Assembly (NCBI RefSeq): GCF_007830595.1 | Contig: NZ_VLLD01000005.1 | DNA: 64,000 bases | Strand: one strand, 5' to 3' | Source of the DNA: Treponema_B putidum | GTDB lineage: Bacteria; Spirochaetota; Spirochaetia; Treponematales; Treponemataceae | Part shown: positions 1 to 8,476 of the stretch, in pieces | How the letters are laid out: each line of letters begins with the position of its first letter | Numbering within the stretch: the first letter of the stretch is position 1 | Translations under genes and position numbers: made by a program | The notes under the pieces: generated by a model | Seen by the model: only the letters and a program-made list of their open reading frames with translations | Database searches by the model: none | Told to the model about the DNA's origin: nothing

Positions 1-1
1 A

Positions 2-1345
2 ACTAAGATTGACGGGATTCCGGTATTCGGGCCTATAAGTGAAACCGTTCATTTAATCAGAATAGATGCAGGGGATGAGGCTCTGATTGCAATTCCCAGC
101 ATACGCTCCGAGCGTTTACGTGAAATATATGAGCTTTTAAAATCGGCAGGTTTTTCAAAGATAAAACTTCTGCCCGCAATTTCGCAAATCATTGACGGTT
201 CAGCTCATTTGGTACAAGCCCGCGAAATAGATCCGCAGGATTTGCTTACCCGCACCCCCGTTACAATTTCTTTAAAAAAGAGTTTGGCATATCTGCGAGG
301 AAAGCGCGTTTTAATTACGGGCGCCGGAGGTTCTATCGGAAGCGAGCTTTGCCGTCAGCTTTTATCGGGCGGTGCCGAACGTCTCTATCTTTTCGGACAC
401 GGAGAGAATTCAATTTATCAAATTTATAAGGAGCTTAAAATATTACAGGCAGGCGGTGTCGGCGACAAGGCGACAATTGTTCCGGTTATAGGAGAGTTAA
501 AAGACCGCGAGTATATGCGCTATATTATTAAGCAATTAAAATGTGATGCGGTTTTTCATACGGCGGCTTATAAACATGTTCCCTTAATGGAGGAGAATCC
601 TGTTGCCGTTATCGAGAACAATGTTTTCGGTACAAAAAATCTTTTGGATGCCTGTATTGAATTTAATGTAAAGCGTTTTGTTTTGATCTCGACCGATAAG
701 GCTGTTGAGCCTGTTTCGGTTTACGGCGTTTCAAAACTATTAAGCGAAAAATTGGTATTGCAGGCTGCCGAAACCGTAAAAGAAAAAAAAGATTCAGCCT
801 ACATGTTTGTACGCTTTGGAAATGTTCTGGGTTCACGAGGTTCTATCTTTCCTCTTTTTGTAGAACAGATACAAAACGGAGGACCTGTTACCGTAACCGA
901 TAAAAATATGATTCGTTTTTTTATGACAATTCCCGAAGCCTGTTCGCTGGTACTGCAAACTGGAGGTGTAGGCAAATCGGGTGAGTCCTATCTTCTCGAT
1001 ATGGGGGAACCTGTAAATATTTATGAGACGGCGAAGCAGTTGATAAGTTACATGGGCTTTGAACCTGAAAAAGATATTAAGATAGAAATAATCGGCCCCA
1101 GAGAAGGAGAACGTTTGGAAGAACCTCTTTGGTCTTCAACCGAATATCTTGAAAAAACGGATTACGAAAAAATCATGTGTCTGCGCGATAAAAAAGAATT
1201 TGATTCTAAAAACTTAAACGAAATTTTAAATACTCTATATTCGTTTTGTTTTTATAATGAAGAAAAAAAAGATGATTTCCGCAATAAAGAGAAAATGCGT
1301 AATTTTTTGGAAGAAAACGATTTGTTAATTTATAAAAAGGAGTAA
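2..1345 (+). CDS. Nucleotide-sugar 4,6-dehydratase, PglF/FlaA1/CapD family (5' end outside window)
   Basis: The frame is already open at base 2, so the gene starts upstream of the window; the TTG at 209 is internal. The visible protein has the end of an N-terminal CoA-binding-like domain and then an extended SDR domain with the NAD-binding motif ITGAGGSIGSEL. Members convert UDP-GlcNAc to a 4-keto-6-deoxy sugar for glycans, O-antigen or flagellin decoration. The catalytic region reads SVYGVSK, a classical Tyr-x3-Lys, whereas many long PglF/FlaA1 proteins carry Met in place of Tyr (family knowledge). A DegT-type aminotransferase 3.4 kb downstream is the natural next enzyme. The membrane segments expected of the long form would lie outside the window. 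Family assignment is firm; the exact product is inferred. Confidence 0.88.
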   Translation, partial: TKIDGIPVFGPISETVHLIRIDAGDEALIAIPSIRSERLREIYELLKSAGFSKIKLLPAISQIIDGSAHLVQAREIDPQDLLTRTPVTISLKKSLAYLRGKRVLITGAGGSIGSELCRQLLSGGAERLYLFGHGENSIYQIYKELKILQAGGVGDKATIVPVIGELKDREYMRYIIKQLKCDAVFHTAAYKHVPLMEENPVAVIENNVFGTKNLLDACIEFNVKRFVLISTDKAVEPVSVYGVSKLLSEKLVLQAAETVKEKKDSAYMFVRFGNVLGSRGSIFPLFVEQIQNGGPVTVTDKNMIRFFMTIPEACSLVLQTGGVGKSGESYLLDMGEPVNIYETAKQLISYMGFEPEKDIKIEIIGPREGERLEEPLWSSTEYLEKTDYEKIMCLRDKKEFDSKNLNEILNTLYSFCFYNEEKKDDFRNKEKMRNFLEENDLLIYKKE

Positions 1346-1364
1346 TAAAAAAATACATAATTTA

Positions 1365-2699
1365 TTGTTCATACATGAGATGATTAAAATAAGATTTCAG
1401 AAAAAGATAAAAAATATTAATATAAAAAAATTAATAATCGGTATTATAATATTTATTTTTATTTCAGTGTTTATTATAATGTCTATTTTTATCTCAAAAA
1501 AACATGATACAATATCCGGTTTTATTTCTGCCGAAGAAATGAAAGCCGACTATGAATATTTTTGGGATTTTATTTATAACGGGTACCCTTTTACCGAAGT
1601 ATGTGAACGCAAAGGAATTGATTTAGAACAAATAAAACAGACAGGATATAGGTATTTATCGGATCCCATGATGCAACATGGATATTATTCTTTCTATGGT
1701 GATTTATGCAGAAAAATTACAGGAAACAGATATATAGGCCATCTTTATCCTTCAGATTATTTTGATTATAAGAAAATATTTAAGCAGACTACAGCTAAGG
1801 TTTCATTGCGCGAACAAGAAACTTTAATAGATAATTTTTATGCTTCAATGCCTAAAACAGGTGCTTTTGCCGGTAAAAAAGATATGCTATATGCAGATGA
1901 TTTTAAAAATATAAATCCTCCGTTGATGGGGACTCGTAAGTACTCAAAACCATATACAAAGATAATAAATACTGATTATATTGCATACATAAAAATAAAT
2001 TCTTTTCTTATAACGGACGGGAAAGAAAAACAAGAGTATCTAAAAGTCTTGGAAGATTTTTTTATTGAAACGGCAAATTATAAACATATAATTATCGATA
2101 TACAAAATAATGGAGGCGGATATATTGAAAATTATGAAGCAATAATATCTCCAAATATAAAGGAAAATCTGACAATAGTTTTTTATGGTCTTTATAATGA
2201 AAATAAATATACTGATATTTATTTAGGTATGTTTTTGAACTATAACGATGTAAAAAAAATAAAAAAGAATGAAGTTCCAAATATAGAAAACTGCGGTACT
2301 ATAAAAAACGATAAGGCTTATATATTAAAAAATGTAATTTTTTCTCGTCCTGCTAAAGGATATAAACCTTGCCATGATAAAAAGTTTTGGCTTCTTATAA
2401 GCAGTGATGTATACTCAGGAGCAGATCGTTTTGCTTATGTGTGTAAAAAAACAGGATTTGCTACAGTGATCGGTACCAATACGGGAGGTGCCGGAACAAA
2501 TGGTGAATCGCCTATGTACATTGCTCTCCCCAACAGCGGATTATTGATAAAGTTTGATTTTATGTACGGTTTAACAGACGACGGATATTGTACTGATGAA
2601 ACAGGTACTGCTCCTGATATTTATAATCTTCCCGGCAAAAGTGCCCTTGGAACCTGCTTGGAAACTATAAGAAAATTAGGGGAAAAGACAAACTTTTGA
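1365..2699 (+). CDS. S41 family peptidase, membrane-anchored or secreted
   Basis: A hydrophobic segment at about residues 23-43 acts as a signal anchor. The C-terminal half is an S41 (tail-specific/C-terminal processing) serine peptidase domain: IIIDIQNNGGGY, then VYSGADRFAY with the likely nucleophile Ser near residue 351, then GTNTGGAGTNGES and a final TGTAPDI segment typical of the family. No PDZ domain is evident, so this is the short non-Prc type. The start is uncertain: the open frame begins at TTG 1365, but ATG 1380 is in frame and neither has a good ribosome-binding site. It lies 20 bp after the dehydratase gene, is much more A/T-rich, and ends in its own terminator, so it may be an insertion into a surface-sugar locus. 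Confidence 0.8.
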   Translation: MFIHEMIKIRFQKKIKNINIKKLIIGIIIFIFISVFIIMSIFISKKHDTISGFISAEEMKADYEYFWDFIYNGYPFTEVCERKGIDLEQIKQTGYRYLSDPMMQHGYYSFYGDLCRKITGNRYIGHLYPSDYFDYKKIFKQTTAKVSLREQETLIDNFYASMPKTGAFAGKKDMLYADDFKNINPPLMGTRKYSKPYTKIINTDYIAYIKINSFLITDGKEKQEYLKVLEDFFIETANYKHIIIDIQNNGGGYIENYEAIISPNIKENLTIVFYGLYNENKYTDIYLGMFLNYNDVKKIKKNEVPNIENCGTIKNDKAYILKNVIFSRPAKGYKPCHDKKFWLLISSDVYSGADRFAYVCKKTGFATVIGTNTGGAGTNGESPMYIALPNSGLLIKFDFMYGLTDDGYCTDETGTAPDIYNLPGKSALGTCLETIRKLGEKTNF

Positions 2700-2713
2700 T
2701 GGAGCAAAAGTTT
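2690..2713 (+). terminator. Intrinsic terminator of the S41 gene
   Basis: A 9-bp stem (AAACTTTTG at 2690-2698 with CAAAAGTTT at 2705-2713, loop 2699-2704) runs straight into a T-rich tract. It overlaps the stop codon of the peptidase gene. The stem is A/T-rich, so strength is uncertain. Confidence 0.6.
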
Positions 2714-2752
2714 TTCTTCTCCCCTATAACCCCTCATCTTTTCAAAACGCCA

Positions 2753-2789
2753 TTTAAGAGGGGAACATTTTTTAGCTCCCCCTCTTAAA
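2753..2789. repeat. Inverted repeat in the 370-bp gap before the Gly-rich peptide gene
   Basis: TTTAAGAGGGG at 2753-2763 and CCCCTCTTAAA at 2779-2789 are perfectly complementary with a 15-nt loop. The gap 2700-3072 contains no recognisable gene; it holds this hairpin, short C-rich stretches and, at its end, a promoter. The hairpin could be a second terminator or the trace of an old insertion. Confidence 0.5.
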
Positions 2790-2960
2790 AATCTCCCCTA
2801 ATATAGCGGTATGGATTGTCATTAAGACAAACCTGCGGTTTTTCTTAATAATCTTTTCCCGTTGCGAAATTGAACGTTAGCTCAACGCTTGGCGTTCCTT
2901 GCGGTTATTAAAAATAAATAAAATTGTAAATTTATGTAAAAAAAATACTGTAAATCTTCC

Positions 2961-2989
2961 TTGACAAATAAGCAGGGCTGCCCTATACT
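2961..2989 (+). promoter_or_regulatory. Consensus-like sigma-70 promoter for the Gly-rich peptide gene
   Basis: TTGACA (2961-2966), a 17-bp spacer and TATACT (2984-2989). The spacer carries the small palindrome AGGGCTGCCCT. The leader after the -10 contains ATAAGTGA (2991-2998) and its complement TCACTTAT (3015-3022), and then the palindrome ATAAGCTTAT near 3033. The likely untranslated leader is about 75 nt and may be structured. Confidence 0.7.
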
Positions 2990-3072
2990 TATAAGTGAAG
3001 CCGTAACAGTGTCATCACTTATTAACGGTAAGCATAAGCTTATCCGGTTTTTAATATCATTATGGAGGAAAT

Positions 3073-3297
3073 ATGGATTTTAATACCAACAAGAAAACAA
3101 CTAATGAGGACGTGGGCTTTTTTTCTGTAGAAAACCCATCTATTATTGAACCGATTGCTTCGATTTGCAGCGGACGCCCAAATGATGCTCTTGCTCCGCC
3201 TCATGTAGACGGCGGCGGGAGCGGTGGAGGAGGAGGAGGAGTTGATCCTTTCCCTTCGCCAGTAATAGAGCCATCTAAACCAAAAAATCGCCGCTGA
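3073..3297 (+). CDS. Small Gly/Pro-rich peptide, possible precursor peptide
   Basis: 74 residues behind a very good ribosome-binding site (ATGGAGGAAAT) and a near-consensus promoter. The N-terminal half is polar with one Cys (ASICSGR, about residue 33). The C-terminal half is a run of Gly with Ser followed by a Pro/Lys/Arg tail ending KPKNRR. There is no signal peptide and no double-glycine leader. I do not recognise a family. The strong expression signals, small size and a CPBP-family membrane protease immediately downstream resemble bacteriocin or modified-peptide loci, but no modification enzyme is visible. The role is inference only. Confidence 0.6.
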   Translation: MDFNTNKKTTNEDVGFFSVENPSIIEPIASICSGRPNDALAPPHVDGGGSGGGGGGVDPFPSPVIEPSKPKNRR

Positions 3298-3387
3298 GTT
3301 TAAAGACAGAACATACTAGTATGAAATTTTAATCAGTATCAAATGGTTCTCTGTTACGGCTGTTTTTTCTATGAGGAGTACTATTTT

Positions 3388-4224
3388 ATGCCATATAACA
3401 AAAAGAAGGTTTTAGCTGTTTTTTATTGGTTTATATCGATTATAATTGAAGCCTTTATTGCATTTTTTATTCTTGATCTTATATATGTATATGTTTTTAT
3501 GTATAAAGAAGAATACTGGTATATAATTCTGACTATTGTGTATACTGTACTGGGCATTGCAATCATAACATTTAAACGGTTTAAAGAAAACAAAAATCTT
3601 TTACAATTTAAACCTTTTAAGTTTTCTACGGTTATAAAGATATACTTTATTGGTATCATTATAACTACACTTATAGCATGGATTTTTCGTGGTTTCGGTA
3701 ATTTTAAAAATATGATAGAAAGTTCGGTTATTTATTTTTTAAACAGATTTACGGGAAAAGAAAGCTTTACCGTCCGTACCATATTTAATACTAATTTTAT
3801 ATACAAGCCATTAATTATTTATGAATTTATAGCGGCTCTTATCATAGCACCGATATATGAAGAACTTATATTTAGGGGAGTAATCTATGATGATACAAAA
3901 AAATTATTTAATGCAAAAATTGCCGCTCTTGTTTCTTCAATACTATTCGGCTTAATACATTTATATGGAGGCTATGCACAAGTGATTGGAGCCATTGTAA
4001 GCGGTTTACTATCAGCTTATTGTTATGAAAAAACAAAATCGCTTTATGCATGTATCTTTCTCCATTCTTTACACAATTTTATAGCCGTTGTTATGCGTAG
4101 ATTATTAAATTGGCAAACATATGTTATACTTATCCTTATTTTTACGCCTGCCTGTGTAATTATGCTTATTGCCGAAGGGATTAGGTATTTCGGCAGAAGA
4201 AAGGCACTCATTATAAAGGAATGA
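3388..4224 (+). CDS. CPBP family intramembrane metalloprotease
   Basis: 278 residues with about eight hydrophobic segments. It has the three CPBP/Abi motifs in order: EELIFRGVIY (EExxxR), LFGLIHLYGG (FxxxH) and LHSLHNF (HxxxN-like). Family members are CAAX-prenyl-type or bacteriocin-associated intramembrane proteases, often found as immunity or maturation proteins beside small peptides. The open frame extends to 3343, but ATG 3388 has a GAGGAG site 10 nt upstream and shares its first codons with the next gene, so I choose 3388. It ends 4 nt before the next gene and is probably cotranscribed with the Gly-rich peptide. Confidence 0.85.
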   Translation: MPYNKKKVLAVFYWFISIIIEAFIAFFILDLIYVYVFMYKEEYWYIILTIVYTVLGIAIITFKRFKENKNLLQFKPFKFSTVIKIYFIGIIITTLIAWIFRGFGNFKNMIESSVIYFLNRFTGKESFTVRTIFNTNFIYKPLIIYEFIAALIIAPIYEELIFRGVIYDDTKKLFNAKIAALVSSILFGLIHLYGGYAQVIGAIVSGLLSAYCYEKTKSLYACIFLHSLHNFIAVVMRRLLNWQTYVILILIFTPACVIMLIAEGIRYFGRRKALIIKE

Positions 4225-4245
4225 TTTTATGCCATATAACAAAAA
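4224..4245 (+). repeat. 22-bp direct repeat covering two start codons (other copy 3383-3404)
   Basis: The bases from 5 nt before the ATG to codon 6 of the CPBP gene (3383-3404) are repeated exactly at the start of the following gene (4224-4245), so both proteins begin MPYNKN/K. This indicates a duplicated translation-start module, not shared protein function. Confidence 0.85.
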
Positions 4246-4678
4246 TAGGAAAATAATGAAAGTTATTCAATCTAAAAAAATTATCACAAAAAAAATATTA
4301 GCTATGAGTGTATTGATTTATATTTTTTGCTGTGCTGATTTGCTTTTTGCTTTCGATTTTGCTCCCTCGTGGGATTTTGGACACATCAACATTGCAGGAA
4401 GTTTTTCAAAAGATTCACAAATTCTATATGGTTCTGGAACTTTATTTGATATAAATCTATCAGATGCTGACACAGGGGTAGCATTTTCTTTCTCGCCTTT
4501 AGAAATAGAATCAAATCAACAATTAGGGAAAACCAATCTGTTTTTTATAAATGCTGAATTTTCATATAACACATTTAATAATCTATATAAAATATTTCGC
4601 TTAGCAGCGTTTGCCAGGATAAATTGGCTTACAGAATCTAATACTTATAAATTACGAAAAATCCGTCTTATTGCATAA
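4229..4678 (+). CDS. Short exported protein of unknown function, possibly truncated
   Basis: 149 residues. After a basic N-terminus a hydrophobic stretch (about 28-45, ending LLFAFD) looks like a signal peptide. The rest alternates short beta-like segments with aromatic residues, as in outer-membrane or periplasmic beta proteins, and stops abruptly in the basic string KLRKIRLIA. I do not recognise a family. The ribosome-binding site is AAAGGA 7 nt upstream. The end is flanked by TTACGAA and TTCGTAA, an inverted repeat that may mark a recombination boundary. It could be the first part of a longer outer-membrane protein cut off when the locus was rearranged. Confidence 0.5.
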   Translation: MPYNKNRKIMKVIQSKKIITKKILAMSVLIYIFCCADLLFAFDFAPSWDFGHINIAGSFSKDSQILYGSGTLFDINLSDADTGVAFSFSPLEIESNQQLGKTNLFFINAEFSYNTFNNLYKIFRLAAFARINWLTESNTYKLRKIRLIA

Positions 4679-4699
4679 TTCGTAAAATTTTAGTATACT
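4671..4699 (+). promoter_or_regulatory. Predicted promoter of the DegT aminotransferase operon
   Basis: TTGCAT (4671-4676), 17-bp spacer, TATACT (4694-4699), 37 bp before the chosen start codon. It overlaps the last codons of the preceding short gene. Confidence 0.55.
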
Positions 4700-4735
4700 T
4701 TGTTGTTGATTTTATGCGGCAAAGGACTAAGATGT

Positions 4736-5911
4736 ATGCAAGATGTTCAGGCTAAAAAAACAATTCCTTTTTTTACTCCTTCCTTTTCTGAAGAAGAAGA
4801 AAAAGCCTTGATGAGGGTGCTCCGCTCAGGGTGGCTTACTACGGGGAAGGAAACCCTTGAGTTTGAAAAAGAATTTGCTTCCTTTACGGGAAGTAAGACA
4901 GCCCTTGCCGTCAACTCGGCTTCAAGCGGGCTCATGCTTGCAATGGATGCTTGCGGTATAAAGAGCGGAACTAAAATCTTGACAAGTCCCTATACCTTTA
5001 TTTCGACGGCAACCTCTGCCCTGCACTTAGGCGGCGATGTAGTTTATGCCGATATCGAAAAAAAATCTTACAGTATAGACCCCGAAAAAATCGAAACTAT
5101 ATTAAAAAAAGATAAGAGTGTAAGGGCTATTGTTCCGATTCATATTGCAGGAAATGTGTGTAATATGAAGGCTATAAATGACCTTGCAAAAAAATATTCC
5201 GTTGCCGTGATAGAAGATGCCGCCCATGCTTTTCCTTCAAAGACGGAAGAAGGTTATGCGGGAACTCTCGGCACCTGCGGTGTTTTTTCTTTTTATGCAA
5301 CAAAAACAATTACTACAGGCGAGGGCGGAATGATTTGTACCAACGATGAGAAAATTGCAGAGCGTATAAAACTGATGCGTTCTCATGGTATAAACCGAAC
5401 CATTTGGGATAGGTATACAGATACAAAGGCCTCATGGAAGTATGATGTTACGGCTGAGGGATGGAAGTGTAATCTTCCCGATATTCTTTCTGCAATAGGA
5501 AGGGTGCAGCTTAAAAAAGCTCAAACTTTTTTTGAGCATAGAAAAAAAATTGCCGAAAAATATAATGACGCATTTGCAGACAATGATTCTTTTATTCTTC
5601 CTCCGGACGGAGAAGGTAATGCTTGGCATCTTTATATTTTGCGGCTTAATCTTGAGTCTTTAAAAATAGGCCGAGATGAGTTTGCTCAAGCCTTACAGGA
5701 AAGGGGTCTTGGTATTTCGATGCACTTTATACCGCATTTTGAAATGACTTATATAAAAGAAAGATACGGTTTAGATAGTTCCGATTTTCCGGAATCGAAT
5801 AAAAAATATTTGCAAAGTTTAAGTTTACCCTTTTATCCTTCAATGAGTGAAGAGAATATAAATTATGTTATCGAAACGGTAATTAAACTTGCAGAACTGA
5901 ATAGGCGTTAA
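4736..5911 (+). CDS. DegT/DnrJ/EryC1/StrS family PLP aminotransferase
   Basis: 391 residues, the usual family length. It transfers an amino group to a keto-sugar, the step after a 4,6-dehydratase in making amino-dideoxy sugars for surface glycans. Visible features: substrate/PLP motifs NSASSGL and VIEDAAHAF (Asp for the pyridine nitrogen), and the PLP lysine in FYATKTITTGEGG (about Lys190). ATG 4736 is preferred over the upstream TTG at 4700 because AAAGGAC precedes it. It ends 3 bp before the molybdenum hydroxylase gene, so the two are probably one transcript, an unexpected pairing. The sugar product is not deducible. Confidence 0.88.
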   Translation: MQDVQAKKTIPFFTPSFSEEEEKALMRVLRSGWLTTGKETLEFEKEFASFTGSKTALAVNSASSGLMLAMDACGIKSGTKILTSPYTFISTATSALHLGGDVVYADIEKKSYSIDPEKIETILKKDKSVRAIVPIHIAGNVCNMKAINDLAKKYSVAVIEDAAHAFPSKTEEGYAGTLGTCGVFSFYATKTITTGEGGMICTNDEKIAERIKLMRSHGINRTIWDRYTDTKASWKYDVTAEGWKCNLPDILSAIGRVQLKKAQTFFEHRKKIAEKYNDAFADNDSFILPPDGEGNAWHLYILRLNLESLKIGRDEFAQALQERGLGISMHFIPHFEMTYIKERYGLDSSDFPESNKKYLQSLSLPFYPSMSEENINYVIETVIKLAELNRR

Positions 5912-5914
5912 TTT

Positions 5915-8002
5915 ATGGATAAAACTTTTGTTTCCGATTTGGAATTTGAAAAGCAGGAATGGGCTCGGCTCATTCGGTGCACAGATGCCGGTGCTAAGAT
6001 TATAGATATAGAGATTCCCGAACTTCCTGAAGGTTTTGCTTTTTTTTCCGCAAAAGATATTAGCGGCAAGAATTCAATAGATTTTTTAAAAATCGAAATG
6101 CCTGTTTTTGCTGATGAAAAAGCGGATTATACGGGGCAGGCTGTAGGCATTTTAACAGGACCCGATAAAAAAAAGCTTTTAGAGCTTTCATCTCTTTTTA
6201 AAATAAAAACTCAAGGACATTCCCGCCCTAAGGCTCAATTTACTTTTGAAGAGGAAGTGAAAAACTATTTCGATTATCCTATAATTGCGCATGAAAGTTT
6301 GAGTGCAGGAAATGCTGAAGAAGTTTTTGAGAAAAGTTCTAAGGTAGTTTATTCTACTTTTTCTTTTAACCAAAGATACCACTATCATGCAGAAACAGCC
6401 TGTGTTAAAACGAATTGGGTTGATGACAAACTTGAAATTCATCTTGCAACTCAGTGGCCTTATCAAGTTTTGAATTCCGTTTGTAATGTTTTAAATTTAC
6501 CTAAAGAAAAAGTAAATGTTGTTTCACATGCAGAAGCGGAATCTCTTGACGGAAGGATATGGTTCCCTTCATTGCTTGCTGCTCAAGTTTCCATAGCCTC
6601 TTTTTTAACAAAGAAGAATATAACAATGGAATTTTCACGGCAAGAAGATTTTTTATATACGGCAAAGTCTCCTATTGTTTTAATTCAGCATAAAACGGCT
6701 GTTTCCGATTCAGGAAAAATTACTGCTATGAATGTTTCAATAATTGTGGATGCAGGTTCATTTAATCCTTTTATAGGTCAAATGCTTAAACAGATGGTTG
6801 TAACTGCCGCTGGTATTTATAATTTGCCTGTTTATATGATTAGTGCTGTTGCGATAAAAACTGAAAAAAGTTTGACAGGATTGTTTTCGGGTTGGGGCGA
6901 TTCTTATGTAATATCCGCATTGGAAAAACATATTAATGAAATAGTAGATCAGCTTGATTTATGCCCAATTCAATTTAGACTTCAAAATAATTTGAAAGTA
7001 GGGCAAAAGACGATTACAGGAATAAAAAAAGAAGAAAACTTTATTTTTGAAAACATCTTAAAAGCTGTCTGCAATAATAGTGATTTTTATAGAAAATTTC
7101 ATGCATATAGATTAATGAATAAGGGACGCACGAATCGTTATGATGGAAATTGGCGAGGGATAGGAATTGCCGTAGGATGTCAATATAACGGCTCCAACAT
7201 TCTTGTAAAATCCGGGATGAATTATTCTGCCGAGATTACTATGACAAAGGATGATAAAGTTTTAGTCAAGGCTGAACCCACTTCAGAAGGATTGAAGCGT
7301 ATTTTAAAAAAGCAAATTGCAAAAGAATTGGAAGTCGAAGAAAATCAAATTGTTTTTTTAGGAGCATCAACCGATGAGATGAGTCCTACAGGAGCTGCTA
7401 CAGCTTCTTGCGGTATCAGCATATTACCTGATCTTATTGCAAAATGCTGCACAGGAATAAAAAATCAAAGGTTTAGAAAGCCTCTTCCTATTGCGATAAC
7501 CAAAACCTATAAACTTTCCCGCTCTAAAGAGTGGGATAATGAATCCTTAATAGGACATCCTTTTATTTCCGAAACTCCCGGAGCTTGCGTTGTTGAACTT
7601 GAACTTGATCCGAGCACTTATCAAATTAATGTAAGAGGAATTTGGTTTGCATGTGATCCCGGAAAAATCTATTCAAAAAAAATGGTACATAGAAATATTC
7701 ATAAAACCATTGCTAATGCTATTTCAAATATTTCGATTGAAGAAATAAAAGAAAATAATTTGCTCCCTTCTAATTATAAAATAATTGCAACCGGAGATAT
7801 TCCTCCCATCAGAGATTTTATTTTAGAAAGTGAATTAAAAACTAGAGGACTTGGGGAATTAGCTGAAAGTATTGTTCCTGCAGCCTATATTTCTGCTTTA
7901 AATCAGATTATGCTTAATCATAAAAGGATCGATTTTTTGCCTGTTTTTACCGAAGATGTTTTTAATGCTGTTACAAAAAGTGAGGCTTTAGATGAAGATT
8001 AG
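5915..8002 (+). CDS. Xanthine dehydrogenase family, molybdopterin-binding subunit (divergent)
   Basis: 695 residues, normal for a separate Mo subunit. It aligns with the xanthine dehydrogenase/aldehyde oxidoreductase large subunit: YTGQAVGIL near residue 70, RYHYHAETA, and the C-terminal GLGELAES carrying the catalytic Glu equivalent. Two cofactor loops are unusual. The usual FGGK-type loop reads AESLDGRIWFPS, and the usual GAFRGFG loop reads GLFSGWGDSY. These changes suggest a different substrate or altered cofactor binding. The gene overlaps the 2Fe-2S subunit gene by 11 bp. The order Mo, FeS, FAD differs from the common E. coli order. Confidence 0.85.
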   Translation: MDKTFVSDLEFEKQEWARLIRCTDAGAKIIDIEIPELPEGFAFFSAKDISGKNSIDFLKIEMPVFADEKADYTGQAVGILTGPDKKKLLELSSLFKIKTQGHSRPKAQFTFEEEVKNYFDYPIIAHESLSAGNAEEVFEKSSKVVYSTFSFNQRYHYHAETACVKTNWVDDKLEIHLATQWPYQVLNSVCNVLNLPKEKVNVVSHAEAESLDGRIWFPSLLAAQVSIASFLTKKNITMEFSRQEDFLYTAKSPIVLIQHKTAVSDSGKITAMNVSIIVDAGSFNPFIGQMLKQMVVTAAGIYNLPVYMISAVAIKTEKSLTGLFSGWGDSYVISALEKHINEIVDQLDLCPIQFRLQNNLKVGQKTITGIKKEENFIFENILKAVCNNSDFYRKFHAYRLMNKGRTNRYDGNWRGIGIAVGCQYNGSNILVKSGMNYSAEITMTKDDKVLVKAEPTSEGLKRILKKQIAKELEVEENQIVFLGASTDEMSPTGAATASCGISILPDLIAKCCTGIKNQRFRKPLPIAITKTYKLSRSKEWDNESLIGHPFISETPGACVVELELDPSTYQINVRGIWFACDPGKIYSKKMVHRNIHKTIANAISNISIEEIKENNLLPSNYKIIATGDIPPIRDFILESELKTRGLGELAESIVPAAYISALNQIMLNHKRIDFLPVFTEDVFNAVTKSEALDED

Positions 8003-8471
8003 TTTTAATTTAAATAAAACTGCGGTTCAAATTGAGGCTCCTGCAAATGAAAGACTTTTGTCGGTATTAAGGCGGGAGTTTAATCTTTTAAGTTTAAAGA
8101 GTTCTTGTTTAAGCGGTCAGTGCGGATCTTGCACTGTGTTAATGGATGATAAACCTGTTCCTGCATGTTTTATTCCCGTTTTTAAGGTTGAAGGCAAAAA
8201 TATAATAACCTTAGAGCATTTTAAAACAACAGAAGATTATAAAATAATTTCAACAGGTTTTGATCAAGCCGGAGTTGAAATGTGCGGATTTTGTGATGCA
8301 GGAAAAATATTTTTTACATATGCAATTTTAAATTCCCATCTCGATATTGAAGACCCTGATGCGGAACAAAAAATAAGAAAATATTATTCAAGCACTATGT
8401 GCCGATGTACAAGCTTTGAAGATTTATTTTCGGCTATTGAGAAAATAAATAAAAATCAACGGAGAAAATAA
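7992..8471 (+). CDS. Xanthine dehydrogenase family, 2Fe-2S subunit
   Basis: 159 residues, full length. The plant-type cluster ligands are Cys39, Cys44, Cys47 and Cys59 (CLSGQCGSCTV...C). The second, proximal cluster ligands are Cys98, Cys101, Cys137 and Cys139 (CGFCDAG ... CRCTS). The usual CxPG turn has Ala for Pro and the usual CRCTGY has Ser-Phe, in line with the divergence of the large subunit. All eight cysteines are present, so electron transfer from Mo to FAD is expected to be intact. It overlaps the gene before and sits 5 bp before the FAD subunit. Confidence 0.9.
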   Translation: MKISFNLNKTAVQIEAPANERLLSVLRREFNLLSLKSSCLSGQCGSCTVLMDDKPVPACFIPVFKVEGKNIITLEHFKTTEDYKIISTGFDQAGVEMCGFCDAGKIFFTYAILNSHLDIEDPDAEQKIRKYYSSTMCRCTSFEDLFSAIEKINKNQRRK

Positions 8472-8476
8472 AACTT

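Noticed and set aside
3073..3297. Gly-rich peptide as a third double-glycine leader protein
   Set aside because: The glycines are in the C-terminal half and no hydrophobic leader helix with ExL..V.GG spacing precedes them.
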